Assembly: GCA_004293905.1 (NCBI GenBank)
Contig: RDZE01000014.1
Location: 1-64,000 of the forward strand
From: Cytophagales bacterium
GTDB taxonomy: Bacteria > Bacteroidota > Bacteroidia > Cytophagales > Microscillaceae
DNA: 64,000 bases
Direction: 5' to 3'
Every line of letters starts with the position of its first letter. Positions within the stretch are counted from its first letter, which is position 1. The notes beneath the pieces are model-generated. The model saw nothing but the letters and a program-made list of their open reading frames with translations. It was not told where the DNA came from and did no database searches. Both the position numbers and the translations under genes were made by a program. Below are positions 62,501 through 64,000 of this stretch, in pieces.

Positions 62501-62774
62501 CATAATAGTTAGGAATGCTTGGGTCTATCTCTTCGGGTTTATTAAGGTAAGGGATTGCTTTTTTGACAGGTGCTTCGCAGGCAGCTAAGGAAGCGGCGGC
62601 AACGCTGAAGCCTAAGAGCTTGAGAAAATCACGGCGACCATTGGAGGGGTTATCTCCCTTATCAGATTGTTCGCTAAGGGGTAAGTATTCAGGAAACTCT
62701 CTTTCGGCGTTTTTTACGAATTCAATATCGTTGGTATATTCTTCTATGCCTTTCCAATATCTTTTATTTTCCAT
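59544..62774 (-). CDS. actB: Alternative complex III iron-sulfur subunit ActB
   Basis: 1076 residues, the fused TAT-variant molybdopterin-like and iron-sulfur subunit of the quinol:cytochrome c/acceptor oxidoreductase. The twin-arginine motif RRDFLKLLGFS (R47, R48) leads to a cysteine (AAC). The large N-terminal part is the cofactor-free molybdopterin-oxidoreductase fold. Four ferredoxin-like cysteine clusters lie in the C-terminal third (CIGCGACTIACQAEN; CQHCNNAPCETVCP; CIGTRYCANNCPY; CTLCVQRI and CAEVCP). A lysine- and threonine-rich insert lies near residues 550-585. No actA or actC-F genes flank it. Confidence 0.94.
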   Translation of the reverse strand: MENKRYWKGIEEYTNDIEFVKNAEREFPEYLPLSEQSDKGDNPSNGRRDFLKLLGFSVAAASLAACEAPVKKAIPYLNKPEEIDPSIPNYYASTYFEGQEYASILVKTREGRPIKIEGNKLSSITKGGTSVRAQASVLNLYDGTRYKTFVEKNKALVMPTNAQEEEDYKKKVEAIDAKIKDKLANAKNIRIITHSIISPSTNELLGKFVEKYENTKVIRYDAYSVSGMLKANEQTFGKYMMPTYDFSKAEVIVSFSADFLGTWVAPTEFARQYAQTRKVSNENKKMSRHYQFETRLSLTGANADYRHPLKPSAEALAIKALYEKLTGSGKVADEKLNELLDKAVADLKKAKGKSLVISASNDVNVQLVINAINNVLENYGKTIDTNVASKLQQGKDGDMKNFIADVANGSIDVVIFYRVNPIYNHPDGKKLSEALSKVGTKIALATRPNETAELCDYVCADHHYLEAWNDAEPKTGFYSLAQPTITPLFKTRQAQESLMKWAGIEGDFYSFIRKYWNTNLFKKQNKAKDFESFWTRCLHDGIFESGMASVAATEETKKDTVVVAKKETKEDKTQTAEVADINTALNAIASTYKASNEIEVVFYEKIAIGAGYDAGNPWLQEMPDPISKATWDNYVAISQKTANDLKIAQGDIIKVDVKGKGTVELPTLIQPGQAAQTISIALGYGRNTKNEALPVVGKNVYNLLSYQNDTLSYVGGGVTITATGNKEELAQTQTQHTIMGRKIVQETSLKEYQTNFDEVLEKYAVEIHTSAGVKKPTEISLWHGHKYPNHSWGMVIDLNSCIGCGACTIACQAENNIPVVGKKEVRTGREMHWIRIDRYYSTDANLEDKSPSGYKAMEIAGENPEVVFQPMMCQHCNNAPCETVCPVLATTHSTEGLNQMAYNRCIGTRYCANNCPYKVRRFNWFHYAEDDRFTAVNFAQTSDLGRMVLNPDVTVRSRGVMEKCTLCVQRIQVGKLNAKKEKRKINDGEIVTACAEVCPTEAITFGDMNDTGSKIAKTLGIKEEKVKGEHGAKDETRYSITEKRAFHVLEEINVRPQIAYLTKIRNKDVKEEEKKA

Positions 62775-62781
62775 AAGAAAT

Positions 62782-62789
62782 CAAATATA
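62782..62789 (-). promoter_or_regulatory. -7 element of actB
   Basis: On the minus strand TATATTTG matches TAnnTTTG, eight bases before the start codon at 62774. A CAAA (TTTG on the minus strand) at 62826-62829 is too far away to be a normal -33 element. Confidence 0.35.
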
Positions 62790-62898
62790 TATATATTTTG
62801 GTTTTTGGTTTTTCTTTTCGCGCTTCAAATCTAATAAATATTTATATACAGTCAAATATTTTCTTTTTTTTTTGCTTGAATTTAGAAAGTTTTTAAAT

Positions 62899-63510
62899 TT
62901 AGTGTATCCAAATTTTCAGTCTTAGTCCTATTTGTTGTTGTTGTGTATATATATCTATAGGAGCAGAAAAAGGCTCCCACTCAAGGCTTAGGTCATCGCT
63001 TAGGTCAAAGTTGCGCAAATGGGCATCTACGGTAGCATCTACAATTTGTAAGAGGTATACTACTGTAGTAAGAATGACCATAAACTCTCTATCGCGCCTG
63101 AAGCGGTCTCTATTTACTAAAACAATATCTTGGCTGAATTGAGGGAAAGGGTCGAAGACGCTTAGGGTAGGGTTGTTGGTTTTACTAATTTTTGCGTTGT
63201 AAGAGTCTTTGAAAAGCAAATATTGTTCATTATTACTATAGGCAATAAAACCCAATACCCCACCAATGGTATAAAATAATGGTATTTTCCAATATCGCCT
63301 ATTATAAGCCTGCCCTAAACCCGGCAGTACTACAGAATATAGCGCAGCTTTTTTTGGAATAAATTTTTTTTCCATTTTTTTTATCAAGCTATCTTCAAAA
63401 GTAACAATGACTTTATCGTTTTCTTTTTTGGTAGAATCCGTTTGTGCTAAGGTGTAGTTATAGAAGCAATGAAGCAATATAAACATTCCTACCCCTAATA
63501 TTTTTTCCAT
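62899..63510 (-). CDS. DUF5683 family membrane protein
   Basis: 203 residues. A hydrophobic start (possible signal, ending near TLAQ) is followed by FIPKKAALYSVVLPGLGQAYNRRYWKIP, the characteristic DUF5683 block with a PGLGQ turn, and two or three membrane segments (LFYTIGGVLGFIAY; FMVILTTVVYLLQIVDATVDAHL). The role in Bacteroidota is unknown. It lies 125 bp upstream of actB on the same strand. The spacer is AT-rich and holds only the actB -7 element. Confidence 0.8.
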   Translation of the reverse strand: MEKILGVGMFILLHCFYNYTLAQTDSTKKENDKVIVTFEDSLIKKMEKKFIPKKAALYSVVLPGLGQAYNRRYWKIPLFYTIGGVLGFIAYSNNEQYLLFKDSYNAKISKTNNPTLSVFDPFPQFSQDIVLVNRDRFRRDREFMVILTTVVYLLQIVDATVDAHLRNFDLSDDLSLEWEPFSAPIDIYTQQQQIGLRLKIWIH

Positions 63511-63595
63511 AAATTTTATTTTTTTTAGTTTTTTTCCTATAATTTGTATGAATTTTGATTATATATCGTTGTCAATAAAAAAAATAACTAAATTC

Positions 63596-63624
63596 TTGCA
63601 AAATGCGAATTTTTAATATATTTG
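63596..63624 (+). promoter_or_regulatory. Promoter of the right-edge lipoprotein gene
   Basis: TTG (63596-63598) and TATATTTG (63617-63624) are 18 bases apart, a good -33/-7 promoter of this phylum. The leader to the ATG at 63707 is about 80 bases. Confidence 0.6.
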
Positions 63625-63706
63625 CAACAAGCAAGCACTAATTATCTAAAAACATTGCAAAGATACAGATAAAAAATAAAGAAAGGTTTCATCTAAAACA
63701 TTTCAA

Positions 63707-64000
63707 ATGACTATGACAAAACGACTTCTATTACTCTTACCCTTCGTAGTTACGCTCTATTCTTGTGGTATGCTTGGCACGGGGCAAGATGGTCAAAAAA
63801 ACGAAGGCAAAGTATTCCGCTACAATCAAACAGGCGGTTTAAACTCCTTAGACCCAGCACAAGCACGTAACCGTGCGAGCATTTGGGCTACTACTCAACT
63901 CTACAACGGGCTTATCACCCTTAACGAAAACCTTGATGCAGAGCCTGAGTTAGCAAAACAATATGACATCTCACAAGATGGTCTTACCTACACCTTCATT
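63707..64000 (+). CDS. ABC transporter substrate-binding lipoprotein, 3'-truncated by window edge
   Basis: 98 residues are visible before the window ends. An ATG at 63707 with another at 63713 opens a lipoprotein signal peptide (MTKRLLLLLPFVVTLYSCG, cysteine in the lipobox). The mature start FRYNQTGGLNSLDPAQARNR and LYNGLITLNENLDAEPELAK are the hallmark of the family 5 solute-binding proteins (oligopeptide/DppA/OppA). It should deliver peptides or similar solutes to an ABC importer. The rest of the gene and any transporter genes lie outside the window. Confidence 0.88.
   Translation, partial: MTMTKRLLLLLPFVVTLYSCGMLGTGQDGQKNEGKVFRYNQTGGLNSLDPAQARNRASIWATTQLYNGLITLNENLDAEPELAKQYDISQDGLTYTFI

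Noticed and set aside
59544..62774. Active molybdopterin enzyme
   Set aside because: The N-terminal fold resembles molybdopterin oxidoreductases, but ActB proteins of complex III are known to lack the cofactor, and the cluster content matches ActB.
1..64000. CRISPR array, prophage or insertion sequence
   Set aside because: No regularly spaced short repeats, phage structural genes or transposase motifs were seen. The only DNA repeats found are the linker copies and the 115-bp spacer duplication.

Overview
The window looks like chromosome of a gliding-type member of the Bacteroidota, most likely Cytophagales. The evidence is the type IX secretion core (gldK, gldL, gldM, gldN and a porP/sprF-like gene), a secreted subtilase with a type A sorting tail, an alternative complex III subunit (actB), DUF4271 next to hemD, AT-rich DNA, and TAnnTTTG -7 elements in place of strong Shine-Dalgarno sequences. 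No species can be named from the sequence.

Region 1-3950 is the accessory part. It carries two short genes, each made of the same roughly 35-codon linker joined to a different C-terminal domain: a complete nucleotidyltransferase, and a small His-containing domain. Each is followed within 10 bp by a different small gene of the kind expected for an immunity protein, one unknown and one a leucine-rich-repeat protein. A third linker copy ends a broken gene whose upstream part resembles the LSC-type pretoxin region of secreted effectors. A fragment at 441-515 echoes the C-terminus of the gene that follows it. I read the region as a remnant array of orphan polymorphic-toxin tips with immunity genes, and it is the best candidate for an undescribed system here.

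Region 4000-19110 is ordinary chromosome: an ABC-2 exporter, a membrane-anchored SpoIIE-type phosphatase, queG, an NRDE protein, a beta-helix lipoprotein, topA with a Nudix hydrolase, a family 2 glycosyltransferase, a phosphoesterase, a thioesterase, a histidine phosphatase and a zinc-free oxidoreductase. Region 19185-22088 has a lipoprotein and two paralogous outer-membrane barrels, separated by a nearly exact 115-bp duplication that includes the lipoprotein gene's last codons and its terminator.

Region 22108-30613 runs from a MurG-like protein through a DUF6913 gene and dapA to a Sia-type partner-switching module (siaB, siaC, a TPR-SpoIIE phosphatase, a second siaC) that is translationally coupled to pdxA and radA. 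On the minus strand, uvrA (33438-30610) is followed upstream by gldN, gldM, gldL, gldK, porP/sprF, hemD and a DUF4271 gene, all in one direction from 41524 to 33525. This is the secretion and gliding machine with a heme gene at its head.

Region 41665-64000 holds mdh, tRNA-Arg(UCG), an M16 peptidase, a sigma factor/anti-sigma-like/barrel operon, the T9SS-exported subtilase, a VOC protein, a NUC1 nuclease, a YfhO protein, a histidine-heptad lipoprotein, an M23 peptidase facing a LysM protein with a decayed transglycosylase domain, an O-methyltransferase, a FAD oxidase, an actB with no other complex III genes beside it, a DUF5683 gene, and the start of an oligopeptide-binding lipoprotein that runs off the right edge.
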